Below, in pieces: positions 1-7,466 of a stretch of 37,751 nt of DNA; within the stretch, counting starts at the first letter, position 1, and each line of letters starts with the position of its first letter. Position numbers and translations under genes: made by a program. The stretch covers positions 1 to 37,751 of the forward strand of contig NZ_JADGEV010000040.1 of assembly GCF_016744175.1 (NCBI RefSeq). Direction: 5' to 3'. The stretch comes from Neptunomonas sp. (lineage in GTDB: Bacteria; Pseudomonadota; Gammaproteobacteria; Pseudomonadales; Balneatricaceae). Under the pieces are notes generated by a model, which saw nothing but the letters and a program-made list of their open reading frames with translations, was not told where the DNA came from and did no database searches.

Positions 1-99
1 GTTGCGGTTGCGGTTGCGGTTGCGGTTGCGGTTGCGGTTGCGGTTGCGGTTGCGGTTGCGGTTGCGGTTGCGGTTGCGGTTGCGGTTGCGGTTGCGGTT
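1..99. repeat. Perfect hexanucleotide tandem repeat (GTTGCG)n, about 16.5 copies
   Basis: The unit GTTGCG is repeated without interruption from the first base of the window to base 99, so the full array is probably longer. On the minus strand it reads CCG CAA, giving alternating Pro-Gln codons in frame with the open reading frame that starts at 325. The unit is a multiple of three, so gain or loss of copies would change protein length without a frameshift. Confidence 0.97.
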
Positions 100-325
100 C
101 AGTTTTTTTTTCTAAGGGAGTATCGTCAAATTTTGGCGCACTGGTTAAGCGACTATTTAGCCGAATACTTTGGGAAGATGTAGCAGCAACCCGGTCACCG
201 CCAGCGTCTTCGTCGGCGCTTTGTTGTGACCAAATAAAAAAAGCATGGGCCCCTGCCGAGCAGAGTAATAACAGCAAAAAACGTATCGAATAATGATTAA
301 GTAGCACGCTGTATTCCCGCTTCAT
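1..325 (-). CDS. TonB-like energy transducer, N-terminal part (cut by window edge)
   Basis: This frame opens with ATG at 325 and stays open to the left edge, giving at least 108 residues. An in-frame TGA lies just upstream, so this ATG is the first possible one. A short basic start (MKREYS) is followed by a hydrophobic segment at about residues 15-31 (IRFLLLLLCSAGAHAFFIW), then a polar stretch and, from residue 77, at least 16 Pro-Gln dipeptides. A single N-terminal membrane anchor followed by a long Pro-rich periplasmic linker is the layout of TonB, which uses the proton-motive force to energise outer-membrane receptors. The diagnostic C-terminal TonB domain lies outside the window, so the family call is inference. 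TolA-like or other anchored Pro-rich proteins remain possible. A TATAAT hexamer lies upstream at 347-352 (minus strand). No clear Shine-Dalgarno was seen. It is divergent from the Rieske gene. Confidence 0.62.
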   Translation of the reverse strand, partial: MKREYSVLLNHYSIRFLLLLLCSAGAHAFFIWSQQSADEDAGGDRVAATSSQSIRLNSRLTSAPKFDDTPLEKKTEPQPQPQPQPQPQPQPQPQPQPQPQPQPQPQPQ

Positions 326-430
326 CAGGCAGTATCATAGGCACGCATTATAACCACTTAATACATATCTTGGTTGAACACTCTTCATCATGATGCGCAT
401 CAGATTCACTTTTCTCACACAAGGCTCGAT

Positions 431-757
431 ATGCACTTACTCTGCTCTCTAGACACTTTACCTGCCGACACCTCGAAAGGTTTTTTACTGAACGATATAT
501 CACTGGTAGCGATTAACAAACATGGAAATATTCATGTGTATCTAAATCAATGCCCACATCGCGGCGTTCCATTAGAATGGCAGCCGGATCAATTTCTGGA
601 TCTAGATAAGAACTTTATTCAATGCGCGACCCACGGCGCTCTATTTCGCATAGAGGATGGAGAATGTATTGCCGGTCCTTGTCCCGGTGAAATGTTAACG
701 TCTATTGCCTCCAAAATTGAGCAAGGGCAAGTTTGGGTAAACCTACCTTGCACTTAA
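431..757 (+). CDS. Small Rieske [2Fe-2S] ferredoxin-like protein
   Basis: The 108-residue product carries both Rieske cluster boxes: C41-P-H43 followed by RG, and C65-x2-H68 followed by G-A-L-F. Two Cys and two His would bind a [2Fe-2S] cluster. The whole protein is one Rieske fold with no membrane segment, signal peptide or fused oxygenase domain, so it is probably a cytoplasmic electron carrier or the ferredoxin component of an unknown oxygenase; its partner is not identifiable here. I chose ATG 431 because AAGG at 421-424 lies six bases upstream and homologous proteins, as I recall them, begin close to the LCSLD strand. A TTG at 374 would add 19 residues but has no good ribosome-binding site. 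It converges on the aminotransferase with only four bases between the two stop codons. Confidence 0.85.
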   Translation: MHLLCSLDTLPADTSKGFLLNDISLVAINKHGNIHVYLNQCPHRGVPLEWQPDQFLDLDKNFIQCATHGALFRIEDGECIAGPCPGEMLTSIASKIEQGQVWVNLPCT

Positions 758-761
758 AATA

Positions 762-1925
762 TCAACCATTAATTTTTGTATTAAGCCTACTCAAAGCCAG
801 CTCAATACGTTCCAAGCTGGTTGTGTATGAAAAGCGAATGAATTGATTGGCACGATACGACCCGAAATCAATACCCGGCGTCACCGCAACATGTAACTCT
901 TCAAGCACGCTCCAACAGTAATCGAATGAGTTATTAGTTACATGCGAGGCATCTGCATACACATAAAAAGCGCCTTCCGGCATAACAGGGATCTTAAAGC
1001 CCAGTGCTCTCAAGCCATCTACTAGCACGTTTCTACGAATTTCAAACTGATGACGCCTATCTTCCAAAATTTCTAGCGTCTCGGGCTCAAATGCAGCTAC
1101 AGCTGCATACTGAGAAACAGTCGTTGGTGAAATATAGACATTTTGTGCAATTTTTTCTATTTCAGGAACCGCTACTGCTGGTGCGACAATCCAGCCAAGA
1201 CGCCAGCCCGTCATACCAAAATACTTCGAAAAGCTATTAATGACAAAAGCATTGGGATCGACTTCCAGTACCGATGGCGCATCAAAACCATAGGTAAGCC
1301 CATGATATAACTCATCAACAATCAAAGCCCCCCCTTTTTCTCTGACCGCTTCAGCAACAGCCGTTAACTCCTCACGGTGTAATACTGAGCCTGTCGGGTT
1401 AGCGGGTGATGCCAATAAAACTCCAGCTGTATTTGCTTGCCATTCTTGGCGAATCAGTTCAGGAGTAAGCTGAAAATTCTGTTCTGCGGAAACAGGAACG
1501 AGTTGTCCACGCGCCTCTAGCATCCGTAAAATTTGGCGATTACATGGATAGCCAGGGTCGCTCATCATAAAAGTAGTATCCGGATCAGCTAATAAGCCAA
1601 ACACCATTAGAAGCGCCCCGGATGCTCCGGAAGTCACCACAATTCGCTCAGCAGCAATATCTAAGTCGTAACGATATTTATAAAAGTGCGATATCGCTTG
1701 GCGCAGCTCTGGAATACCTGCAGCAGGAGTGTATTGTGTGAACCCTTGATCAATAGCCCGGTGTGCGGCATCTTTAATAAGTGGAGCAGTGCTGAAGTCA
1801 GGTTCACCAGCTTCCATATGCACCACATCGTTACCCTGAGCCTCTAATTCTTTGGCTCTTTTAAGTAAGTCCATTACTTTAAAAGATTCAATTTCGCGCG
1901 CACGCCCTGTCCACTGATTATCCAT
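762..1925 (-). CDS. PLP-dependent class I/II aminotransferase
   Basis: This 387-residue protein is a fold-type I aminotransferase of the aspartate/aromatic type. Visible motifs are A-N-P-T-G (substrate and cofactor binding), the I-V-D-E-L-Y strand (Asp to the pyridine N), and S-F-S-K-Y-F-G-M-T-G-W-R-L-G with the Schiff-base lysine at about residue 234. The C-terminal I-R-F-S-Y carries the Arg that usually binds the substrate carboxylate. The exact amino-donor specificity cannot be read from sequence. The longest frame starts at 1955, but ATG 1925 has AGGAG (1932-1936) six bases upstream, and a perfect TATAAT (1954-1959, minus strand) overlaps the longer start, so 1925 is preferred. A probable aminotransferase next to dksA is also found in Pseudomonas. 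Confidence 0.9.
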   Translation of the reverse strand: MDNQWTGRAREIESFKVMDLLKRAKELEAQGNDVVHMEAGEPDFSTAPLIKDAAHRAIDQGFTQYTPAAGIPELRQAISHFYKYRYDLDIAAERIVVTSGASGALLMVFGLLADPDTTFMMSDPGYPCNRQILRMLEARGQLVPVSAEQNFQLTPELIRQEWQANTAGVLLASPANPTGSVLHREELTAVAEAVREKGGALIVDELYHGLTYGFDAPSVLEVDPNAFVINSFSKYFGMTGWRLGWIVAPAVAVPEIEKIAQNVYISPTTVSQYAAVAAFEPETLEILEDRRHQFEIRRNVLVDGLRALGFKIPVMPEGAFYVYADASHVTNNSFDYCWSVLEELHVAVTPGIDFGSYRANQFIRFSYTTSLERIELALSRLNTKING

Positions 1926-1953
1926 TTGTAACTCCTGCTCAATTAACCCACGC

Positions 1954-1959
1954 ATTATA
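1954..1959 (-). promoter_or_regulatory. -10 hexamer of the aminotransferase promoter
   Basis: A perfect TATAAT lies on the minus strand 28 bases before the chosen ATG at 1925. No convincing -35 hexamer is present at 16-18 bp spacing, so promoter strength is uncertain. Its position excludes the longer start at 1955. Confidence 0.45.
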
Positions 1960-2191
1960 CATAAGTTGTATCGAATATTTGCTTAAACCTACCTATTGTT
2001 CCTAGTAGATAAGCGGTACATAGTAATAATACGTTGATCAGTCTTTACTTTTTGTCGATCAGTACTAGCCTAATACCGTATCTTCTGGTAGTTTCTCCAA
2101 CCTTCTGATCTCAGGAAGTAATGGAATCAACTGTAATTGGGTTGCCGGTTTATAGTCCGAACCCGGCCATTTCGGAGAAGTGAGGCGCATC

Positions 2192-2623
2192 ATGCCAAAC
2201 ACTAGCAACACACAATTCACCCACTTTGTACCTTACGAGGCAGCAAAGGGTGAGGAATACATGAATGATCCTCAAAAAGATCATTTTCGTCATATTCTTC
2301 TAGCCTGGAAACAGGAACTAATGGAGGAAGTTGATAGTACAATCCACCACCTGCAGGAAGAAGCATCTAACTTTGCAGATCCTAGCGATAGGGCTAGTCA
2401 GGAGGAAGAATTCAGCCTGGAACTTCGTACTCGTGACCGTGAGCGAAAACTGATAAAGAAAATCAGTGAAGCAATGGAACGGATCGAAGAAGATGATTAT
2501 GGTTACTGCGACACCTGTGGCATTGAGATAGGCATCCGTCGTTTGGAAGCACGTCCTACTGCAACGATGTGCATCGATTGTAAAACTCTAGCCGAAATAA
2601 AAGAAAAACAGGTCGGCTCTTAA
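2192..2623 (+). CDS. dksA: RNA polymerase-binding transcription factor DksA
   Basis: DksA binds the RNA polymerase secondary channel and, with ppGpp, represses rRNA promoters and activates amino-acid biosynthesis promoters. The 143-residue product has the characteristic layout: a helical region ending in GEEYMN, a coiled coil whose tip carries D63-P-S-D66-R-A (equivalent to Asp71/Asp74 of E. coli), the strongly conserved [10 protein letters not shown] segment, and a four-Cys zinc finger (C106-x2-C109 and C127-x2-C130). The E. coli protein is 151 residues. ATG 2192 is chosen because GAGG (2182-2185) is six bases upstream; the longer frame would begin at GTG 2180, only two bases after the nearest purine run. 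A hairpin terminator follows, and the gene stands alone on its strand. Confidence 0.96.
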   Translation: MPNTSNTQFTHFVPYEAAKGEEYMNDPQKDHFRHILLAWKQELMEEVDSTIHHLQEEASNFADPSDRASQEEEFSLELRTRDRERKLIKKISEAMERIEEDDYGYCDTCGIEIGIRRLEARPTATMCIDCKTLAEIKEKQVGS

Positions 2624-2632
2624 GACTTATAG

Positions 2633-2670
2633 ATTCAGGCAAATGGAGCCATCCTTTGCCTGAATTTATA
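2633..2670 (+). terminator. Probable dksA transcription terminator
   Basis: Perfect 11-bp inverted repeat ATTCAGGCAAA (2633-2643) / TTTGCCTGAAT (2655-2665) with an 11-base loop, followed by a weak T-rich tail (TTATAATT). The stem is convincing and the U-tract is imperfect, so termination may be partial. Confidence 0.6.
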
Positions 2671-2957
2671 ATTGCTCCTCTGGCGACCACTCACTTTTAA
2701 AGTGCTTTCTTAGTGCCTTGGCGAGAGTACTAAGCATCAATAATTTCTCCTCAAACCACCTGCAACTAACACCCTAAAAAATCTATTCGTAACTATAATT
2801 ACGTCACAATACATCTGAAAAACGGCACACGCTTATACGCAGTAGACCGGCATTTAGTTAATTCTATAATTAAAAACAGAACTTAGCTTCAGAGCGCTGG
2901 ATTGAGTTCTAATAGACTATGTATACTGGCCACCTACTTATTAATTAAAGCGAATAT
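2671..2957. other. dksA-cbrA intergenic region
   Basis: The gap between dksA and cbrA is 334 bp including the terminator. I see no open frame resembling gluQ (glutamyl-Q-tRNA(Asp) synthetase), which occupies this place in Pseudomonas. The region is AT-rich. A TATACT hexamer shortly upstream of cbrA could be a -10 element, but no -35 is at proper spacing. No RNA gene was recognised. Confidence 0.5.
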
Positions 2958-5906
2958 ATGAATTTTTCGGTTACCGAACTTTTCCTAATTGTTACTGCCT
3001 ACCTGCTGTTTCTATTCGGTATAGCCTACGCGACTGAGCGAGAATTCATTCCCCGACGAATTTCGCAACACCCCATTACCCATATGTTATCTTTAGGCAC
3101 TTACGCAAGCGTCTGGACCTTCTATGGTGCTTTTGGAATGCTGGAGCACTCAGGCCTCTTATTTTTATCATCATACTTAGGAGCTACCGCAGCCTTTATC
3201 ATGGCTCCATCCTTACTTATCCCTATTTTCAACATTACTAACCGTTATAAACTAAGCTCTCTTGCTGACCTTTTCGCATTCAGGTTCCGTAGCGGGCTTG
3301 TTGGGACCATCACTACCCTTTTGCTTCTTCTTGCTACTTTGCCGTTGTTATCAATCCAAATTCAAGCTGTCACCGATACTCTACATATTCTTAATGGGGA
3401 CTTTGCCTCACCACAGATAGCCGCCGCATTTTGTATTCTTATTGCCCTATTTGCCATCCTCTTTGGCACACGCCACCCTTCTATGCGCGCTCGTAATCGT
3501 GGGCTAGTTATGGCAATGGCAACCAGTTCAGTCATCAAGCTATTCGTACTATTAAGCATTGCGCTTTATGTTCTTTTTACCGTATGGGAAGGACCTAAAG
3601 ACGCGCTACTTTGGTTGGAACACAATCCACAAATTCTTGAAAAACTAACGGCAAACAGTAACGACGACAGCTGGCACACCCTGCTGCTAGCATTTTTTAC
3701 TGCCACACTTGTTATGCCACATATGTTCCATTTAGCATTCACTGAAAATCGATCAACCGATAGCCTTTATAAAGCGTCATGGGGTATGCCGTTATATTTA
3801 TTACTGTTAGCAGCCTGTGTGCCCATCATAGTATTGGCGGGTTATAAGCTTGGTATCAATCAAGAATCTTCTTTCTTACTACTGTATTTAAGCCAGGTTT
3901 TGCATTCTGAATGGCTGATTATCATTGTCTTTATTGGCGGCCTTACTGCCGCTAGCGGAATAATTATTGTGGCATCAATATCACTCGCATCGATGCTACA
4001 AAACCACCTTATCTTGCCGTTAGTTAAAACACCCGAAAATGTGAAGTTTTATGCTTGGCTCCTCTGGCTCAGACGTATTCTTATCTCGCTCGTTGTACTA
4101 TGCAGCTATCTTTTTTATATCGCATTTGGGGCAAGCCAACAGATCCACTTACTCGGCTTAAGCGCTTTCGTCGCTTTCTTGCAGTTCTTACCCGGAATCA
4201 TTGCTACACTATTTTGGCTTGGGGCTAACCGCATAGGCTTAGTTATCGGCTTAATTCTCGGCATGTCCAGCTGGATCATCACCACATTTTATCCCGTCCT
4301 TTTGCAGCAAGGCGCTTTATTAACAGACACCAATATTGAAAGCTTGAACTGGCAATCATCTGCCATCATCTCTCTTTTACTGAATGTGGGTGCTTTCATT
4401 ATTGTTTCGCGCCTTACGCCAACGCACCCAGAAGAAACACGGGCAGGCGAAGCGTGCCTTCTAAACACAATGGATTCACCTGCAGACATCCAACGACTCT
4501 CTTTTGAAACAACTGATATTATTCGCTTACTCACACCAAAACTCGGTGAGGCGGCCGCCCGCCGTGAATTACTTCATGCAATGAATCAATTAGAACTAGA
4601 TAAAGAGCAAATAGGCCCGCTCGATCTTTTAAGATTACGTAATGCCCTTGAACAAAACTTGTCCGCACTTGTTGGACCAGTGGAAGCTGCTACCTTGCTA
4701 GAGCCTTTAGCAAAACAATCTAACGGCAAAGCATTTCAGACACGGGACATCTATCTCCTGGAAACGCACTTAGAAACGTATCAAGCGAAACTAAGCGGTC
4801 TAGCAGCAGAGCTGGATGAATTACGTCGTTATCACAAACGAACCCTAGAAAAACTTCCCATCGGCGCCTGTACAATTACTCCATCACAACATATTTTATT
4901 TTGGAATAATGAGATTGCTAACTTAACTCAGCTAAGCCCCAATGAGGTTACAGACTTATCATTATCCGAGTTACCCGAGCCCTGGTGTACATTATTACCT
5001 GCATTCGTACAGCAACGTGATAATCACTTAACCGACACTCAGGTTGTGATTGGTACAGACAGTTATTGGCTAACACTCCATAAAAACCAGCTGTCCGAGA
5101 ACGCGGATAGCTCCATTGTCATTCTGGTTGAAGATGAAACAGAACATCACCAACTAACTGATAATTTAATGCACAGCGAACGACTAGCTTCCATCGGGCG
5201 TTTTGCTGCGGGTGTCGCTCACGAAATTGGCAACCCAATAACAGGAATAGCTTGTTTAGCTCAAAACCTTTCTTTAGAGACCGATCAACCAGAGGTTCTT
5301 CAAGCCGGCGATCAAATAATGGAACAAACCCGGCGAATTAACCGCATAGTACAGTCGCTAGTTCGCTTCGCGCATACCGGCCAAACTATCAGCGATATTC
5401 AGTTCGAAGCCATTAATTTAACCCAGTGCATAGAAGAAGCCATCCATCTGGTATCTCTAGATATACACGCAAGACAGCAGCAGTTCACTTGCCAGCTTGA
5501 TGACAGCATTATGGTTGATGCCGACCCTCAACTTCTATTACAAGTGTTAGTTAACATTCTAAACAACGCTTGCGACGCTTCACCTGAAAAAGGTGTAATC
5601 ACGATTGCATCCACCCAAGATGAACAGCGAGTATTTCTAACGATCACCGATGAAGGTAGTGGCATTGATAAAGCCATTCAAGATAAACTTTTTGAGCCTT
5701 TTTTCACCACTAAAGAGCCCGGTAAGGGGACTGGGCTTGGCCTTCCTCTGGTTTACAACATTCTCACCGAGCATTATGGTAGTATTAAAATAATTAGCCC
5801 CGCCAATAACAAGCAGAAGAAAGGCACTCAGGTGATTATCACCTTACCGGGCTCCAGGCCTGAACTGAAAGACGAACTTTCTGAAAGGTCTAGCACTGGA
5901 GAGTAG
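2958..5906 (+). CDS. cbrA: CbrA: SLC5-type transporter fused to sensor histidine kinase
   Basis: CbrA is the membrane sensor of the CbrAB system, which controls use of carbon and nitrogen sources; the Pseudomonas protein has about 983 residues and this one 982. Residues 1 to about 480 are a multi-span membrane domain of the sodium/solute symporter (SLC5) type. Then come a linker of STAC type, a PAS-like domain at about residues 620-720, and a histidine-kinase core. The H-box reads A-S-I-G-R-F-A-A-G-V-A-H-E-I-G-N-P with phospho-acceptor His755. The ATPase domain has the N box N-I-L-N-N-A-C-D-A (about 866-874), D-E-G-S-G-I-D, F-E-P-F-F-T-T-K and G-K-G-T-G-L-G-L (about 922). Its partner cbrB follows after 10 bp. 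Histidine uptake has been linked to this transporter domain in Pseudomonas; whether that holds here is unknown. The ribosome-binding site is weak (AAAG, seven bases before ATG). Confidence 0.94.
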   Translation: MNFSVTELFLIVTAYLLFLFGIAYATEREFIPRRISQHPITHMLSLGTYASVWTFYGAFGMLEHSGLLFLSSYLGATAAFIMAPSLLIPIFNITNRYKLSSLADLFAFRFRSGLVGTITTLLLLLATLPLLSIQIQAVTDTLHILNGDFASPQIAAAFCILIALFAILFGTRHPSMRARNRGLVMAMATSSVIKLFVLLSIALYVLFTVWEGPKDALLWLEHNPQILEKLTANSNDDSWHTLLLAFFTATLVMPHMFHLAFTENRSTDSLYKASWGMPLYLLLLAACVPIIVLAGYKLGINQESSFLLLYLSQVLHSEWLIIIVFIGGLTAASGIIIVASISLASMLQNHLILPLVKTPENVKFYAWLLWLRRILISLVVLCSYLFYIAFGASQQIHLLGLSAFVAFLQFLPGIIATLFWLGANRIGLVIGLILGMSSWIITTFYPVLLQQGALLTDTNIESLNWQSSAIISLLLNVGAFIIVSRLTPTHPEETRAGEACLLNTMDSPADIQRLSFETTDIIRLLTPKLGEAAARRELLHAMNQLELDKEQIGPLDLLRLRNALEQNLSALVGPVEAATLLEPLAKQSNGKAFQTRDIYLLETHLETYQAKLSGLAAELDELRRYHKRTLEKLPIGACTITPSQHILFWNNEIANLTQLSPNEVTDLSLSELPEPWCTLLPAFVQQRDNHLTDTQVVIGTDSYWLTLHKNQLSENADSSIVILVEDETEHHQLTDNLMHSERLASIGRFAAGVAHEIGNPITGIACLAQNLSLETDQPEVLQAGDQIMEQTRRINRIVQSLVRFAHTGQTISDIQFEAINLTQCIEEAIHLVSLDIHARQQQFTCQLDDSIMVDADPQLLLQVLVNILNNACDASPEKGVITIASTQDEQRVFLTITDEGSGIDKAIQDKLFEPFFTTKEPGKGTGLGLPLVYNILTEHYGSIKIISPANNKQKKGTQVIITLPGSRPELKDELSERSSTGE

Positions 5907-5916
5907 GTAGAGAACA

Positions 5917-7311
5917 ATGAGCCGAATTCTGATCGTAGAGGATGAGTCTATCATCCGTGCAGCGCTTCGCCGTTTATTAGAAAAAAACAACTACAACATC
6001 GATGATGCAGCCTCTGTCGATGAAGCAGCCTCGCAATTTAATTTAGATAGCTTTGACCTTATTATCAGCGACTTACGGCTGCCAGGCGCACCCGGAACAG
6101 ATCTAATCAAGCTAGCTAATAACGTACCTGTACTCATCATGACAAGTTATGCCAGCATGAAGTCTGCCGTTGATGCCATGAAAATGGGCGCTGTTGACTA
6201 TATTGCCAAACCTTTTAACCATGATGAAATGCTATCAACTATTACTGCCATTTTGAATCAGCAACCAATAGAAAAACACAGTGTTAGCATTGAACCTGAG
6301 GCGCAGCATACCGAAATCACCGGTACGTGCGATGCGATGCTTAACCTCTTTTCTCGCATCGCTAAAGTTGCACGCACCGATGCAACTGTATTGGTCTTAG
6401 GTGAGTCAGGTACAGGAAAAGAACTAGTTGCACGCGCCATACACGAGCAAAGCTCACGTGCTAAAGCACCGATGATTTCAGTCAACTGTGCCGCCATTCC
6501 TGAAGCACTCATTGAATCAGAGCTCTTTGGTCATGAAAAAGGCTCTTTCACAGGTGCAGATAATAGCCGCTGCGGCTTAATCGAAGCAGCTGATAACGGT
6601 ACATTATTCTTAGATGAAATTGGGGAGCTACCACTGGAAGCGCAAGCGCGCTTATTGCGCTTTTTGCAAGAAGGTGAAATTCGTAAAGTCGGCTCAATAC
6701 AATCAATAAAGGTCAATGTACGCTTAATAGCGGCGACACACCGTAACCTGAAAGAACTAGCGCGGGCCGCACAATTTCGAGAAGATTTATACTACCGATT
6801 GTACGTCATGGAGTTGAGCATGCCCCCTTTACGGGAGCGTGGTCAGGATATTATTACGTTGGCTGAGCGCTTTTTAATTAGTGCCTGCTCTCGTATGAAC
6901 TGCCCAGAAGCACTGCTCAGTGACAGCTCGCGCCAAGTCATGCTGCAATATAGTTGGCCAGGCAATGTACGTGAATTAGAAAATGCAATTGAGCGCGCCG
7001 TTATACTTGCTGATAACCATTTTATTACACCAGACCTACTTGGACTCGATATAGAAACTCGCCCCAGCCTTCAGCAATTAGAGTCTAACTATATAGAGCA
7101 GTCGACAACACGAGAAACAACCACCAGCCACCTGGCAAAAAAGAACTCTCCTGCAGGTGGGCTTTCAATGGATGATTACTTTCAGCGTTTTGTGATTGAG
7201 CACCAAAACGAGATGAACGAAACTGATTTGGCTAAAAAATTAGGTGTCAGCCGAAAGTGCTTATGGGAACGACGCCAGAAATTAGGCATTCCAAGACGCC
7301 CCAAAGGGTAA
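5917..7311 (+). CDS. cbrB: CbrB: NtrC-family sigma54-dependent response regulator
   Basis: CbrB is the cognate regulator of CbrA. The 464-residue protein has three domains. The receiver domain (about 1-115) has the acidic pocket E8-D9, phospho-acceptor D52 in S-D-L-R-L-P, T in M-T-S-Y and K in A-K-P-F. The AAA+ domain (about 133-370) has Walker A G-E-S-G-T-G-K-E (from residue 162), the sigma54-contact loop as G-S-F-T-G-A (209-214) where most family members have GAFTGA, and Walker B L-F-L-D-E-I. The C-terminal Fis-type helix-turn-helix is at about 435-460 (D-L-A-K-K-L-G-V-S-R-K). It forms an operon with cbrA. Its likely direct target is the sigma54 promoter immediately downstream at 7441, as for crcZ in Pseudomonas. 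The stop codon overlaps the first putative CbrB half-site. Confidence 0.95.
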   Translation: MSRILIVEDESIIRAALRRLLEKNNYNIDDAASVDEAASQFNLDSFDLIISDLRLPGAPGTDLIKLANNVPVLIMTSYASMKSAVDAMKMGAVDYIAKPFNHDEMLSTITAILNQQPIEKHSVSIEPEAQHTEITGTCDAMLNLFSRIAKVARTDATVLVLGESGTGKELVARAIHEQSSRAKAPMISVNCAAIPEALIESELFGHEKGSFTGADNSRCGLIEAADNGTLFLDEIGELPLEAQARLLRFLQEGEIRKVGSIQSIKVNVRLIAATHRNLKELARAAQFREDLYYRLYVMELSMPPLRERGQDIITLAERFLISACSRMNCPEALLSDSSRQVMLQYSWPGNVRELENAIERAVILADNHFITPDLLGLDIETRPSLQQLESNYIEQSTTRETTTSHLAKKNSPAGGLSMDDYFQRFVIEHQNEMNETDLAKKLGVSRKCLWERRQKLGIPRRPKG

Positions 7312-7377
7312 CACTTCGAGGTAACACCCACACAGAGTGTTACCTAAAGAAACAAAAAAGTGTTCCCTCCTGTAACC
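7308..7377 (+). promoter_or_regulatory. Putative CbrB upstream activating sequences for the crcZ-like promoter
   Basis: Repeated half-sites occur here: GTAACA at 7308-7313 (overlapping the cbrB stop codon) and 7321-7326, TGTTAC at 7338-7343, and degenerate TGTTCC at 7361-7366 and GTAACC at 7372-7377. GTAACAC and GTGTTAC at 7321-7343 form a clean inverted repeat. From memory, P. aeruginosa CbrB recognises TGTTAC/GTAACA-type half-sites at about -150 to -114 of crcZ; here they lie at about -159 to -90 of the predicted start. Half-site spacing and orientation do not exactly match the reported consensus, so binding is inference. Confidence 0.55.
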
Positions 7378-7440
7378 AATTGGGTAGCACATATTTCACA
7401 AAAAACAAGTTTCTTATAAAAAACAACAATTTACAAAAAG

Positions 7441-7456
7441 TGGCACACCGAATGCA
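7441..7456 (+). promoter_or_regulatory. Sigma54 (-24/-12) promoter
   Basis: TGGCAC at 7441-7446 and TGCA at 7453-7456 give the invariant GG-N10-GC arrangement (GG 7442-7443, GC 7454-7455). The -24 element is a full match to the consensus TGGCAC, and the -12 element differs only by A for the first T of TTGC. It lies 130 bp downstream of cbrB, which encodes a sigma54 activator. The start site is predicted near 7467. Confidence 0.82.
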
Positions 7457-7466
7457 TTACATTGGG

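Noticed and set aside
1-99. CRISPR or satellite array
   Set aside because: The unit is six bases with no spacers; it is a coding microsatellite.
1-183. Plus-strand open frame through the hexamer repeat (Val-Ala repeats, ending TAG 181-183)
   Set aside because: It has no start inside the window and no recognisable domain. The minus-strand reading has an ATG, a membrane anchor and a typical Pro-Gln linker, so it is far more likely to be coding.
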